A stretch of 64,000 nt of DNA, taken from the NCBI GenBank assembly GCA_009760855.2, contig WPIO01000003.1, positions 11,954,001 through 12,018,000 on the forward strand, given 5' to 3'. The notes beneath the pieces are model-generated. The model had not been told where the DNA came from and ran no database searches. It saw only the letters and a program-made list of their open reading frames with translations. Each line of letters opens with the position of its first letter. The stretch's first letter is position 1. This document shows, one piece after another, positions 1-14,110 of the stretch. This DNA is from Cristatella mucedo (lineage: Eukaryota; Bryozoa; Phylactolaemata; Cristatellidae). The position numbers were made by a program, and so were the translations under genes.

Positions 1-249
1 CAGCTAGCATCATCTACTCTTCTCACTCTGGTCATTTAGCTATACCACTTGACCAACAACCACATATCCTTTGGAGACCAGGCCTTCAGCTCCTAAGCAC
101 ACAAAGCATTGACCTTGCTATCAGCTGTCATCGACGATATCCCCGGACATTACAACTTTGAAAAGAAAATCAAAATCCAGAAGTTCGTTAAAGCATTTGT
201 TCCATACACGAACCTAAATGGCCATTGTATAAAAATTTAAGTCAGTCGT

Positions 250-315
250 GTGGCGCCCTAAGAGAACTTGATCTCTATCCAGGCGCTTCACAAATGCTGC
301 ACGAGCTCACCTCAG
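250..315 (-). mobile_element. SINE1/LINE B tail fragment
   Basis: TGGCGCCCTAAGAGAACTTG, ATCTCTATCCAGGCGCTTCA is the reverse of the shared tail; the tRNA-like head is missing. Confidence 0.6.
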
Positions 316-1239
316 TCGTCAAAAACAAGCACTTTACCCGTGCCTAACTAGGGTGGCATTTTATGTGCCAATGCTATCAACAATTTAGTATATTTTCCCA
401 AAAATATGTATGATTGCCGGCAACCAATTGATACACTTCCTTTCCAGCCAATGTGAAATGCCTAGAAAGAGATTTAATTCTCTTTCTACATAGATAATGA
501 CACTACATATATGTGATAATGACACTACATATATACTGAATTACTAATGTATTATTATTATTGTTGTTAACTTTGATACAAGCCTCAATTCTTAAAAGGG
601 CTTGGAGTAAGTAAGACGTATTAATAAGGAATATTATAATAATAAGCATAATTCGATCGTAGCAAGTCATGACAGCATGCCACAAATTTGCCCTGATGAA
701 GCTTTGTATTTTTGATCGGCTCCTCATTAATAGGACAATAAGCTGGAGTCAATACAACTTTAAAAAACTAAAGCTGAAATAGGTTTCCAGCGACGATTAA
801 GAAACCGCTTTCAGTTCACATGCAGTAACAGAAGCCGATCGATCTTTTATGCAGGAGCCAAGCCAGCTGACACAATTGGGATTTTGGTCTGCTATATATC
901 AAGCGATTAGGCTCCAGTGGTGTTGTCTGCTGCAAGCCCCATAAGTACACGAGTGCAAATGGGATTAAGCATAAGCAATCCATGGCCCACCGTGTTCAAT
1001 CTTGTGGCTACCTACAGCATCCACGGTTAGCCTGTGTGGGATAGCATGCAGCTTAATCTTATTTGCATGATCCGGCAGGGCCTGTAATCAGCCAAACTGG
1101 CCTAGAAAACTAGTCAGGCAGCACGAAGTCAAACAATGAGGAACAAGGTACTGCTTACATTTGACACAATGTCTAATACCAGAAGGAATTTAAACAAAAA
1201 ACAAGCAGAATGCATACCAATTCTACATCCATGCAAGAT
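316..1239. other. No gene seen
   Basis: AT-rich intergenic sequence. Open frames here are short and show no protein signature. Confidence 0.4.
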
Positions 1240-3240
1240 GTAATGGATCTCCATCTGTAACTCCTCAAAGTCATAAAGACTATGTAGGTGTTACGGAGGG
1301 GAGTTTTGTATAGTGCACTCACAGCCTAAGTGGCTTTCGGTTTGAATTCGGTAGCCAACAGACTTCATCTCACGCAACAAAGAGAAGTTGGGAAGCATAG
1401 CAGAGTCAGGAGAGCATAGCAGAGTCAGGAGAGCAGTTGAGGTAGTGAGTGGCATGGAAGTCACAGCTCAGGACCCCTGGAAAGGATGTGCCATAGTTGG
1501 CAGCAGGAGAGTAGCTGTCGTTGAGTAAGAATCGTGGCAGCGAGTCCCCCAGTCTAGGACCTGCAGAGCTATAGCTTCTGTCGCCAACGGTCTTTAAGCG
1601 GAAGAATGGAACAACTAATTTATTGTCCATACAGGACCTCAACGCACAGGGATGCTGAAACTGGTGCAGCAGTTCAGCTAGGTATGGAGGAGCCAAGCCA
1701 TGGCAGGCCTTGTGGGTCAGCGTAAGAACTTTGCTCTGTATCCGTTGATTGACCGGCAACTATCCTAGCTCTTTTATCAAAGGAGACACGTGGTCAAACC
1801 TATGGGACTTGAAGACCAGCCTTGCAGCCATATTCGCAGCCATTTGCGGTGGCCTAGTTGCCTTTTTTAGTAGCCCAACCAAAAGGGAATTACAATAATC
1901 AAGACAAGACAGAACTAAGGAGCTAGTTAGATTTTGTGCAAGCCACCGTGGAAGACAGCTCCTAATCTTAGATAGGGATCGGACGTGATGGTTAGCTGCA
2001 GAAGCAGTCATCTGAATGAAGCTTTTAAAATTTAGGTAGATGCAGAAGATGACACCTAAATTTCGAGCACGAGGTGATGGTCGCACAACAGCATCACCTA
2101 TTAGAAGAGCAAAGCCTTCTAATCCAGCCACACACTTAGGGTGTCCCATCAGCAGCAGTTCAGTTTTATCGTCATTTTCCGACATCCAGGATCGAATGTC
2201 GGCAAGGCAAGAATTCAGTTTATCAGTTGCTGCAACAGATTCCGACGGTTTGAATGACAAATACAGCTGAGTATCGTCAGCATAAAAGTGATATCCTATT
2301 CTATGGGCACTAATCACTTTCACCAGAGGTTGAGTATAAATGGAGAACAGCAAGGGACTGAGGACGGACCCTTGAGAGACTTCACAGGTGACCGGTCTCG
2401 TGGGTGAGACCTGACCCCCACACGACATGGATTGAACACGATCAGACAAGTACGATTTAAACCACGCCAGTGCCTCGTCGGCCAGACCAATCGTTGTTCT
2501 CAATCGTTCAAGTAGGACATCGTGATCAATGGTATCGAAGGCATAGATCTAGCAGAGCTATGGCAGTGACATTCTCATCAACATTGCCACATAGAATGTC
2601 ATTGTTGACATGAAGGACAGCAGTTTCAGTGAAATGCTGCCTCTTGATCCCCAAATGAAATGTTTTTGACATTTTATTCTTTTCAATATGTGCTACCAGC
2701 TGCTTAGAAACAATTTTTTCAAGAATCTGACAAAAAAGGAAGAAAGGAAACTGGGCGATAGTTTGCAAGGACCTCTGTATCTAATACAAGCGTTTAAGTA
2801 TCGGTCTAACGAGAGATGATTTGAAGGACTTAGGTACAACCCCTTTTTCCAAAGAAGCATTACAAACCTCAGTTATGGCAAGGCTAAGTTGGTCTGCCAG
2901 TGAAGACCACAGAGATGATGGCATAGGGTCTTCAGTAGACGAGCTCTTTTTACTAGACCTTATTAAGGTAGCTACATCCCATACAGAAACCTCGGAAAAT
3001 CTTTTAAGAAGAGTCACAGGTTGCAATTCCACAATTGCTTTACTCGGATGAGGCTTTATGGAGGCACAAATGTGCACAATTTTTCACTAAAGATGGAAAA
3101 CTTTTCTGCTGAGCGTTAATATCTGGGGAGTCAGATCTCTCAGCATTGGCCAGTAAATTGTTTACCGTCTTACTATAAATCCGTGATGGGCATTAAGAGT
3201 CAAATAATGAGCAAACCAAGTAGGCCGGAAAATGGGGTCA
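1240..3240 (-). mobile_element. LINE family A copy (CR1/L2-like non-LTR retrotransposon), degenerate
   Basis: Minus-strand pieces, 5' to 3': NLLANAERSDSPDINAQQKF and DPMPSSLWSSLADQL...VVPKSFKSSLVRPILKR (RT fingers, ~2785-3190), LEKIVSKQLVAHIEKNKMSK (~2640-2720), then a 247-codon frame at 1760-2503 with QGSVLSPLLFSIYTQPL and YHFYADDTQLYLSFKPSES (catalytic YADD), then a frame at 1406-1759 with VNQRIQSKVLTLTHKACHGL and TVGDRSYSSAGPRLGDSLPR. The 3' UTR continues to ~1240. Frameshifts and lost segments make it non-functional. The endonuclease domain is absent (5'-truncated). Confidence 0.92.
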
Positions 3241-6200
3241 AGCGGTATCCATAGCTTTATAAGTTTTTTTTTATAATCACAGCTTTCATTACAGCTGATT
3301 TGAAGCCAGACTGACTAATGCCATCCCAGGTCAGGAGCAGATACATCAAGACGACTGCTCTAGATGTATGAGGAGCCATCTGTGGAGCAGCCTGATAATA
3401 AGATGTCAGAAATATCGACATGGCTATCAGAGTTCATTCAGCTGGATAGCAGTATGGCAGCAGTTAATTTTTTTCGGCAAGTCAAAGAGTAAAAAATGCT
3501 TGGGGTGGGATGAACATTACAAAGACCAGCAGGCCAGCAAACATAATGCAATAGCTTGACAAAGAATAAAAGCAGAGCCAAGATTCAAAGTTTCAGCATT
3601 GCAAACAGCAAACAGCAAACTGATCAACCCTATGACATGGCATATTCAGTTCATCTTCAATTTGAACTAGCATATCATAATTTCATTCACCTACTTAACT
3701 ATAAGTCACGAATAAGTCACCGGAAAGAATGTTCCCAATGAAGTATAACATAAGGCAAGGAACAGGGGTTGATAATGCAAAGAGGAGCAAAGTGAGCAGA
3801 ATATAAGCGCACCCATGGCAGACAGCGAGAAAACAAGCAACAAAGTCAGCGTGACACTGCCAAAACCAACAGAAACATTGCATATGATAAACTCTGCAAC
3901 ATGAAAAGACTAAAAAGAAGCCCGGGAGTTTTGTGACGTCTAAGCTCAGCAAACGGCTCATTTAAGACAAGGTAAAAGGCAAAATGAGACTAACGGTAAG
4001 ATTTGAGCACTTCACGATCCAGGTCGTGGTATGGAGTGCATGCCGACCGTAGGCCGGGCTCACCAGCTCCACTGGGCTTACTAAAAGGTCAGCAGACAGT
4101 CAAGCCCATATTGTAATGCAACATTGAAATTTCTTGATTATTACCCAGCTATAGATAACCCAGGATCTCTTCACAAAATCCTGCAGAAGCACCACAGGTA
4201 AGAGCTTCAGTACGATTGGCTTTTCATAGTCAGTAGTACACAGCACTGCCTACCTGAGTGTAATTATTGGTTTTGGTTTGCAATCCAATTGTTGTTTGCT
4301 AACATCACGGCACACAGTCCTTAGACATTCAAAGCAGTGGGTACAACCGTACAGGATTGCAGTCATGAAAAGAATATTGGAGAGAATGTGTTGACCTAAT
4401 CATTTGGTCACACAGAATGGCATTAAAATACAACAAAAGAGTTTTCTACGAATAAAGCCCTGGCATGGATGATGAAAGAAGAAAGCAATTATGATAGCAC
4501 AGCTTCTATCGAACGAATAACAAAAGATATAGCAAGGCCGAAAGAAGATGACTGCTCGTAAATACCAGGCAGGTCCGGCACAATGCAAAGTACCGAGGGA
4601 CACACACAAAACATAAAGTGACCTTGACCATTCAGGCGCTTAGATCAACTGGATACACTTCATCCATACTGCCTAACAACGTCAACGATCGAGCCCCCAA
4701 CACCTGCAATCTGGTGGCATTATCGGAGAAGAGATTCGGGAATACGGTCAAAGCATTGTGCATTAATTCTCGAGACTACCGTAAATGCAGTCATTATTTG
4801 AATGGCTTGCCAAGACTGGGTAGAAGCGTCAAGTGTTAGTAGCCTTAAATCTCTGTCGTTCTACATGTTCATCTTGCCCTGACAGGGGATCAGCACAGGG
4901 CTAAAACTACAAAAGTTAGCATGGACTCATACGATCTCATGGCCCATTTCGGGTATTCTTCATGTAGTGCTGCTACCTGTATTGACATGGTCTAAAAGCA
5001 TCCAATATTCTCTACGGATAAAGAGCATTTGGTTAAGCTCCTGTGCTGCATGCTGCTGCCTTCAATTCTAGGGTACCAGCTTTAGCAGTCACATCCAGGA
5101 AATGACAAGACATCCAGTGCAGCCTTCAATAGTCACACCACACCTACAGACTATCTATCATAAATGTACACTCGCAGTGAGCAGCCTTGCAAACATTTAA
5201 ATGAATAGAAACTAGTAATATGAAAAGATTGAAGCAGTCATCCCTGATATGCAGTAGCAGCTGCTTTGTTTCGTGGTACCGATCATGACCAGGACATGCA
5301 AAAAAATTAATCATTATTCTCCACGGAGCCTCGACTACCAAGGTTGGAGTGACATTTATTGACATTAGCAGCCCAAGAGACGACAGTAGGTAACCTAGAC
5401 TCCTAAGCAGAATTTCTGCTGACCTGTGGCAGCATACAGGTACACCTGTAAGGCTTGGAATCACAGGCTCCTAAAAATGCATTCTATGGAAACCCAGAGG
5501 GCCTCTCCCTCGATAGGTGGCATTCTGTGAGTGGCATGACCGAGGCGGTCGGCTGCAGAGTCCAATGATGGCCCAGTAATACGAGCTACGTAAAAATTGG
5601 TCCGCGGGACTCGAGAAGTCACAGCTGGTGACCCAGCAATCGCTGGGCAAGCACATAGCACACAGCTAGACATATGCAAATGAACTCATAGCAACTGCCC
5701 CCTCAACCTCCTATCTGATCGACTCAGACTGCAGAAACACGACCTGGCCCTCACCGGCTATCTGATGGACGAGTCTGTCTGCTGCATCCAGCTGCAGCAT
5801 GTTCAAAGGAGTCAGCAAATCTCTCTGGGCTGCTCTCTCCTCAGATCCTGCCCGAGGAGAGGGGCTGGCCATCTTCAAGCAGCAGTGCTAAACTCAGTCG
5901 AAGCGGGCGCTGCTGCTTTTGCTGAGGCAGCTACGCGTTCTCCAGCAGTGCCGACGGCGATGCAGCAAAGCGAGCCCGTAAAGGAGCTGCAAGGAGGAAA
6001 TCGAGATCACAGGATAAGCACGAGTACAGAGCAGCATCTCTAATCTGCACTGACGGCTACAGCAGACGCGACTCAGCTGGGTGCAGGCTTGCTTGCCCAG
6101 CATTCAGGCTTTTCATAGATTGTACACGCATGCCAATCAGCTGATGGAGATTACATCTCAGCAGGAGCCGACTGGTTGCCTGAGATTCCCTCAAAAGATG

Positions 6201-7142
6201 AGCTTTCTCAAAATCCAGGCCACTTGCAAGCAGGCAACCGTAGCTGAGCTGCATCTTCCAGCAGCTGCAACAGCACTAGATTTCGGACAGTAAATGGCCA
6301 ACATAAGTGTCGACCACTTGTAAGCTTAAGGCTGAGCTAGGATGCACAATAGAAGGGCTTTGTTTATCTAGACAAGCTACACACTTGGGGAATTTTTAGA
6401 GAGAGCAAACTTTGATGGCAATATTTATGTTTCAACTTTGTTCCGTCGATCTATGTGATACGATACTGGACCAAAAAAGTGGCAGTCTGAAAATTGGTGC
6501 CGTCACAGTGCCTAGCACACTGACGGGCGTCAGGCATATGGCCAGAACACCTGCAGTGTAACAAGAAGCTACCCCCCTTCCCACACTCACAGACATAAGG
6601 CATATGTATGTGTCTGCCTGAAGTGTGCTTTTCCACTAGACAACTCGGCGAGCACCGCATACATACACTAAACCAACCAAGCCAATATTAATCTTTAAAT
6701 TGATAGCTTTGCAGTTTTGTTTCACAACTATATGGTTATATGGCTATAAACTTTTCGAAGGTACCAATACCACACACATACCCTCTGTGTGTGCACATAC
6801 AGTGACTGTACATCAGAGAGCCGGTTTGGCTCTTCACTGTGGCTGAAATACATATTACCTTATTAAATGAGTGGTTTGGACGTTGGTATCAGGCATCAAA
6901 GTGCGTAAGTTGAAGGGCAGAGACCGATCAATGAAATTCTCTCGTGCTATAATTAGTGACCTGGGGTTTTAAAGTCCTTTATAAATTTGGCTGTCGGTGC
7001 AGCCCATGTGAAGCCATACTTTCCTATAACTTTGCTATGGCTTTTTGCAAAGCAGTGACCATACATTGATGAATTCTACCACTAGTCCATTTCCTTGCGC
7101 ACCTGCTGGCTCAAGGAATAAAAAAATAATGATACAGCTTTA
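3241..7142. other. No gene seen
   Basis: Several 60-106 codon frames on both strands show no domain, and none joins into a spliced product I can support. Confidence 0.4.
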
Positions 7143-7200
7143 GCATAATGCCTTATGAGAACTAAATCTCTTTCCAGGCACTTCACATATGCTGCAAAGG
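7143..7200 (-). mobile_element. LINE family B tail fragment
   Basis: The plus strand reads GAGAACTAAATCTCTTTCCA, GGCACTTCACATATGCTGCA, AAGG: the reverse of the family B 3' tail. Confidence 0.55.
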
Positions 7201-7460
7201 AATAGTATCAACTTATTAGTGATACAAACATACACAATTGCAGCATAAGCACACATAAGATGAACTGTTTCATTTGATCCATAAATCAAGTATATAGAGA
7301 TTTGGTCCTCGTATGTTGCTATACAAATGTACGACTATTTTTTACTATTCAATATGTCTGTCGGTTCACAGGATATTATGCTGAGGGTAGAATTATTAAA
7401 ATGTGTTCTGTGAACATCCATATGTATGCATAAACATCCAAGTGCATGCATGCACATGAA

Positions 7461-7463
<3 letters not shown>

Positions 7464-7527
<64 letters not shown>
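7464..7527. repeat. (AT)n then (AC)n microsatellite
   Basis: About 27 AT units followed by five AC units. Confidence 0.97.
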
Positions 7528-9044
7528 AACCTAGGATGCTGGAAGGCCCTTGCAGATGGTACTGTAAGTCATGCAACTTCTAGGCAGCTCCATAGGACAG
7601 GCTCCATGTAGTCACAAGTACCCACTCATGCTTGCAGTAAACAAGTGCCAAAACTTTGAAACTACATTTAAACAAAAAGCAAGTGATTAGATATTTCATT
7701 AATGAAAATTGTACACGGTAACACACGACTTAATAAAACAAGAAGCAGAGAGAACAAACTAGCATGAAAAGCTGAGCAGGGAAATGGACTGAAGTGGCAT
7801 AGACTACAAGAGGAAAAGATCAAATGACTACCTGGGTTAAGCATTCTCACATGTTGACATTAGCTAAGGGGCTGCATCACAATAGCCAAAGCACTTATGC
7901 TAGTTGAGCAACCGGCAAGCAGCCACAGCACATCAAATGTCACACGGTGAGGAGAAAACCACCAGCAAAGCTCCCCGGTCACAGCAATACAAATTGACAG
8001 CACTCCGGACTGAGCCCGATATCTCCAGGTACGCACACGATTACAGCGCTAGTGACCAGGGGGGGGGGAGGGGATCCATGGGCCCAGGGATTACACAACA
8101 GAATGGAGAGTGAACGAATCCAGATATTGCCATACCGTAATTCCTCATCGAGAAATTTCCACACTAATACCTAAGCCGCAATTAGGCAGCCAGCGGAAAG
8201 CCGGGGACTCCGAAATCCACGCCATCCCACTACTGGTCTGGTGCGACTTGATCACTGCGAGGTATGCAAGCATGCTCAGCCTAGCTGCACAGGAGGCTGG
8301 CTAAGCTCTCGGGGCTTCCTAAAAGCTAGTGCAGACATTCACCAAGCAGACAAGTCGATAGCTGAGACAGGCTGACACCGGAGCATCACCATACGGGCCA
8401 CACCTGCCTTCACTCTGCACAGCATTAACTCCGTCCTGGGCCTCAACAGAGATGCAGCAGTGGCACCGGATGTCAAGGAAGATGATCAGCATGAGCCAGC
8501 CAGCCCGAAGGCACTCGCCGAGCTCAATCAGGGGGCTCGGCGAGAATGCAGGCAGGCCACTGGCATGCACGACTGCACTACATGAAAGAGGGACCGATGC
8601 GTTCTAATTTTATCAGCAGAGGGTTGCCGCGAAAGCCCCACAGCCGTGGCCTCTTGGGAGCTTTCCAACTGCTTTGTAATAGGCTAGCTTGGAACTACAC
8701 GTTGAAGTCATTTAAGCAAAATGTGCACACATCCAGCCTAATGCTCACGTCTTTTGCCTCATGTACCTCAGAGTAACATTTCAACGTGAATGGCTTCGTC
8801 CTTAGCAAGTTATTGACTGCAGCCAAGTGGCTGCAACGTTGACAGTCTCCAACAAGGTGCATCAACTTCCCTGAGGATTCTGGCTTTCTAGGCAAAACCT
8901 GCAAATGCAGGCTATTGCCATCCAATAAAATTGAATTGATACTAACAGCATTCCTACAGTGAAATATACACTTGGCGATGGGGTTGCAGACATAAGACCT
9001 CACCCTGCTAGATCCATTTTGTTGCAAAACCAAACATACAAAAC
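7528..9044. other. No gene seen
   Basis: Contains a G-run near 8060-8070. No recognised coding or RNA feature before the LINE B 3' end. Confidence 0.4.
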
Positions 9045-9442
9045 GCTAACAACAAACCTCAAATCAATTGGAGACCGTGCATTTCGTTCATATGCTCCCA
9101 AAGCCTGGAACTCCCTCCCGACCTGCGTCAGAACATCCCCTGATCTGACCACATTTAAAAAGAACTTAAAACACACCTATTTAGGACAGCATTTAGTGGG
9201 TCCCTGTGATTCGACCTTGATGTGCTTATTCGTGCTGAAACTGTGCATGCTGCCACTAACCACATTTGCATGCTGACCCTGTGCATGTCACCCCTAACCA
9301 AGTTATTCATTTTGTTTGTTTATCAAAAATGATATTACCATTCAATTGCATTTCCCTTTGCAGCAAATGGAAAGCGCCTAGAGAGAGATTGAGTTCTCTG
9401 AGGGTGCTTTACCAAATGCATTATTATAATTATTATTATTAG
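9045..9442 (+). mobile_element. LINE family B 3' end
   Basis: TNLKSIGDRAFRSYAPKAWN, SLPTCVRTSPDLTTFKKNL, then CATGCTGCCACTAACCACAT and GCGCCTAGAGAGAGATTGAG and an (ATT)n tail at 9421-9442. Confidence 0.87.
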
Positions 9443-11027
9443 CAATGCTCAAGACAACCTAGATGCTACGGCAAGAATGCCAGCCTGCTGGGGCAAGGAA
9501 GAATAGGCTCACAGGATCACCTGGCACCAACGACTAAGAAACCTCAGAAGGAAAGATGCACTGGCCGACTTGTCACAAGCTCAGTAATGAACAGGTGTTG
9601 CCACCGACTGCTACCGTGCATGACATCCTTTGCCCATGACACCTATCGGGTATTAGGTAGACGATCACTAAGATTCGCTAGAGACACATATGGAGCGATA
9701 TGTAATTTGCTCTCCCTCTTTCTCTCCTCTGCTTTTCCATCTGCACGTTCTCGAAGCAGCAGAAAGTAGCCAATTGTATGCAGTCATCTAACATCAAGAG
9801 TGCAGTTTTGAGTGCCACATTCACACTTGCTACCGATGACAAGCAAAAGCTATACATAGCTATGCAAAACTTATACATACCGACATACGAGCTTGGAGAC
9901 GATAAGGTAACAGCCATGCAGCCAGCATATTGTATGCAAGAGTGACATTAGCATGGTATCTACGGGTTATCACCACTTTCTTCTAATAACAAGCTAAGAG
10001 TTACGGCTGTCTGCCACTGCATTTTCTTCGTTGCTTTAGAGATGGTCATCCCGAGCTGGGTGGGTTTGTCTACACTCAAAAGAGCAAGTAGAACCAGTCA
10101 CTCACTACGAAGCCGTGCTGCATCTGTCAACTGCTGCCCGTTAGGTACTTCTGCCTCATCCCACATTTGGATCACAAGCAATGTATATCACCAAGGCAGG
10201 GCGAATGTATCTATACAGCTGCTGCAACCACAGTTGTTGCAGTTACACTGCGTGTACATATGCTGTAAGCAACACCGAAGATACACTTAGCATTCACGCG
10301 AGTGTGTTTCAAGAGTACTGAATGCAGGGCAAGAAGAGGCACGGACAGCGGCCAAGAAGAATTGGACGTCAGTGCGTGCTCCATCAGCAAGTGATGGAAG
10401 CATTAGTAAATGGCTCCGTGGACAAACGCCTGGCACGCCATGGATATGAGGCTTACATAGAGCCCCTTCCCCCATCCACCAAAACCAACACACCCAGACG
10501 TTTGAGCCGACGAACAACCTAGATAGTTTGCATATTGACACACTAAGGCCCAGGGGTCATTAATCGCTGAGCAGAGACTAGAGGTCTTGTTAGCTGATGT
10601 GAATCACCGACCTCTTGTGGCAGGTCATACTTCCTACGGCCACACCTGTTCCTTCCCACGATTTTCCCCCCAAGCTCACTGTGGAGCACAGGGTGAATCA
10701 CAAGCAAACGCAGGCAAAAGACACAAATCTTCAACGATGCTGCTAATCGATACTTTTCGGGTTGTCGACTGCGATTGCAAGTGAATCACCTTGCTGTCAG
10801 ACAAACTGGCAGAAGCGGCACCCCCAAGCCTCCGAAAGAAGTCGGACTGTCTTGATAAAGTGGCTCTCCGCATGCCGCGCCAACTCGCATCGGGAATGTA
10901 GGCTCCGTGGTTTCACTAGCATCTGGAACTCCACCTGGCACCACGACGCCAGCCAGGCGACCAATGTGACCCAGGCGTGGTGTCAGTACGTGCGGCTGGC
11001 ACGTTAACAGACGCGGCTCGTCAAACG

Positions 11028-11033
<6 letters not shown>
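9443..11033. other. No gene seen
   Basis: Frames up to 84 codons without recognisable content, rising in GC towards 11 kb. Confidence 0.4.

Positions 11034-11066
<33 letters not shown>
11034..11066. repeat. (GA)n microsatellite
   Basis: About 16 GA units. Confidence 0.95.
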
Positions 11067-11072
<6 letters not shown>

Positions 11073-11219
11073 GAGAGACAGATAGCAGCACCGCAGTGGG
11101 TGTATGGGCTCGCCGTTCACAACCGTCCGGCTGAAGGCCCCGACGTCTCTATACCCGGTGCGACGGCTAACAGCAGTTAACAATAGAATGGCTGTCAGCT
11201 GAAGAGCCGCTAGATAAGC

Positions 11220-12060
11220 AGCCTACGTCAGAACGCGAGTGTTCGGCAACACTTCCACGCACACGCCGAACTAGAATCGGCTAGAAAACTGCAGCAGTCT
11301 TGTAGCGGTGCGGCTAGGCACATGTAAGTTTCATAGACCGCGGCTAAAACCAAGGCACTACACATATAGACCGCGGCTAAAACCAAGGCACGACACCGAC
11401 CATTGCGGCTCACATCCTCGTAGGCGGATGTTCATACTCGTAGAGGAAATGCTTACCGCCGCTCCAGGGTAGCCGGTTACTCGGTAACCCTTGCGAGAGT
11501 GTCAGACGCGCTATATAAACGGAACACCGCAGCCGCCGCCAACGCGACCACACTGCGGCCCCACTACCGTCCTAACCCGCCGGGGCTGCAAGGTGGAAGG
11601 GTGGAAGGTCACGCTGGCGCCCCCATTTCCCACCGTCCCAGCTAGAGATCTTCCTGCTGTCGCTCGTGCGCTCGCTCGCTCGACCTACTCGTCTGTATAA
11701 AAGACGTCGACTAGGGCGACCTGGCAGAAGGTGAACCAAGTTCGTTGTGGCGTCGTACGTCTATCTTTCTAACTGCGGACGCTGGCGCTTTGCGTTGGGG
11801 GGGGGCCGGCAGCGTGCACCCCTCCCTAACCTATGTAGGAGTCCGCTCGTCCGTGCGCAGGTCGGCTCGTCGCCTGCAGCCCGCTACACGCGATTTCCGG
11901 CGTGCCTGTGAACTCAGCCGGTGGCGGGAAGCAATGGGAAGTTTGGCTACCTTAGGAAGTCGACTCGGAGGTGGCGCGCCGCCTCCAGCTCCCGTCCTTC
12001 GGACTGGTGTAGGGATAGTACCCACGCGAAGGCAACACGCCGTGCACTAATCGCTTGATT
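11220..12060 (+). promoter_or_regulatory. CpG-rich segment with two TATA boxes
   Basis: TATATAAA at 11512-11519 is preceded by the near-palindrome GGTTACTCGGTAACC (11475-11489). A second box, TATAAAAG, lies at 11696-11703. CpG density is much higher than in the surrounding DNA. No ATG-initiated gene with recognisable product follows within several kb, so a transcript is only inferred. Confidence 0.35.
11333..11391. repeat. Tandem duplication, 33-bp period
   Basis: ATAGACCGCGGCTAAAACCA plus AGGCAC occurs twice, separated by TACACAT. Confidence 0.9.
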
Positions 12061-13014
12061 TTCAGAGGTTAAATGGTATCGGCGGCATCTAAACGCGAGT
12101 GCCAAACGCATTTGCGGAGCACATTGTTTTGTACTTTACATCTAGAAGAAGCTATTAACACGAGTCGATCCTCGTAGCAGAGCAGCCGGAGGCTGGGTAG
12201 ACTTACCCTTATTACTTAGCTTCCGGGAATTGTCAAGAGGGAGGCTACTATTTTTTCTAATAGACGGGGCTAAGTTAGTCTTTCGGGAGGGGGAGGTTTG
12301 ACTTCGGCGCGTGTCGCCACCCGCTGATTAGTTGGAATGTCGATTTCTTTCTAGTCGGGGTCTGAAGAGGCTTTCGGGCTGCTAGCTTCAGGCTCGGCCA
12401 AAAATGGCGATATAGCAGCCTTCAGTTCAGACGGGCTAAAGAGCCCTGTGTTCGGCAAGCATTCGACACAAGAGCTCCAAGAAATAGTTTTCGGGACGAG
12501 GTCGCCAAGGTGGTGCGTGATGCGGGACCGAAGAGGCCAGTCTGAGGGGGCAGCAGCGCGGCACTGTCTGTCTTCACAGAGGCTGCCAAGCATAGGCTTG
12601 AAACCTTTAAATTAGCCGTAAGAAAATCTCAAGCGAGAGGTCGGTAGACGCTTTCATAGGGCAGCGGCTACAGGTGCCCGTCCTCTAGTTCTGAGACGGC
12701 TTACAGAAGCTGCCCGCGTAGTAGGGATGTGAGGATCGTAAGCACTAGCCCAAAATGCAAGTCGAAATGCAAGATCTACCCGTGACCCTTAAGACTTTAA
12801 GATACTTTGCTATTCAGCTAGAGTGGAGACCTTTTCAGAAAATCGGTGAATTATTCAAATAGATGCTGCGAAAATGCAAAAGAGGGCGTTTCCGCATACA
12901 ATGTTTGAATTTACCTGTGTGCGAGCAATTGCTTCAAGTTGTCATCACACGGTATAAGATGATATTATATTGATAGGGTCAAGAACTGAAGCCTCTATAA
13001 TGGGCTGCGTGCTC

Positions 13015-13151
<137 letters not shown>

Positions 13152-13960
13152 TCCCGAAAAGGACTCGGCAAACCTTGGCTTCGGAAGTATAACCAATCCA
13201 CACAAATTGGCTTACCATCTCTCCCCGGAGAACGACCGACACAGTAGCCTGCACCGTCGCTTGATAGCTAGCGGCCGCATGAAGCGTTTTGCCTCGACCC
13301 TTCATTAGTCACATGATGCCCAAAGCGGAACTGCAGGTCGGTCGTGCTCTGTGCTAGTCTCACTACTGCCTTACCAGCTCATCTCAAGCAAATTCAGGAG
13401 CGCTGCCTTATTAAACTTACTCCAATATTCCTGCCGGGCAGATCAAGCCGAACCGTCGGGCAGCTGGTTGCTTTCGAGGTCTTATTTAGAATCAATCCAG
13501 ACATTATCGAAAAAGTCTCAGGACTAATTTTTCTTTGTATGTTCACTAATTACTCGGTCAGCGTTCTACCATCGTCCGCAAGGCTGCATGCATCGGTGCT
13601 GCTTCTACGATTGGCGAGTTCTACTACAAGTCGAGTCGCTAGTTGTAGCGCCATCGTTCGTAGAGCCGTGAGGTTTAGCGCCCGTTATTTTCGTCACGAT
13701 TTGTGCGTTAGTAAAAGTATCTGCAACTTTCGGTCTTAACAACAAGGCCAACGAGCCACCTCGACACTGAGCCATCAAATAGCAGTGGCGCGAGTTTCGC
13801 CGCCGCGGCTTTCGATGGGCAGCCGCCTTGGCGAAAATGTGTTCGCTACTCGAGCGTCTGGTGTCTGACTGGCGAGGGCCGCGACAAAGAAAGGAAACAA
13901 CGGACGAGCAATTCGCAATTTCCAGCTATTATCTCACTTCTGACGCCAATCGATGCGTTC

Positions 13961-14110
<150 letters not shown>

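Noticed and set aside
1406-3077. Host gene with reverse transcriptase-like domain
   Set aside because: Family A copies recur at 17583, 19285, 53335 and 57985 with frame breaks: a decayed LINE, not a host gene.
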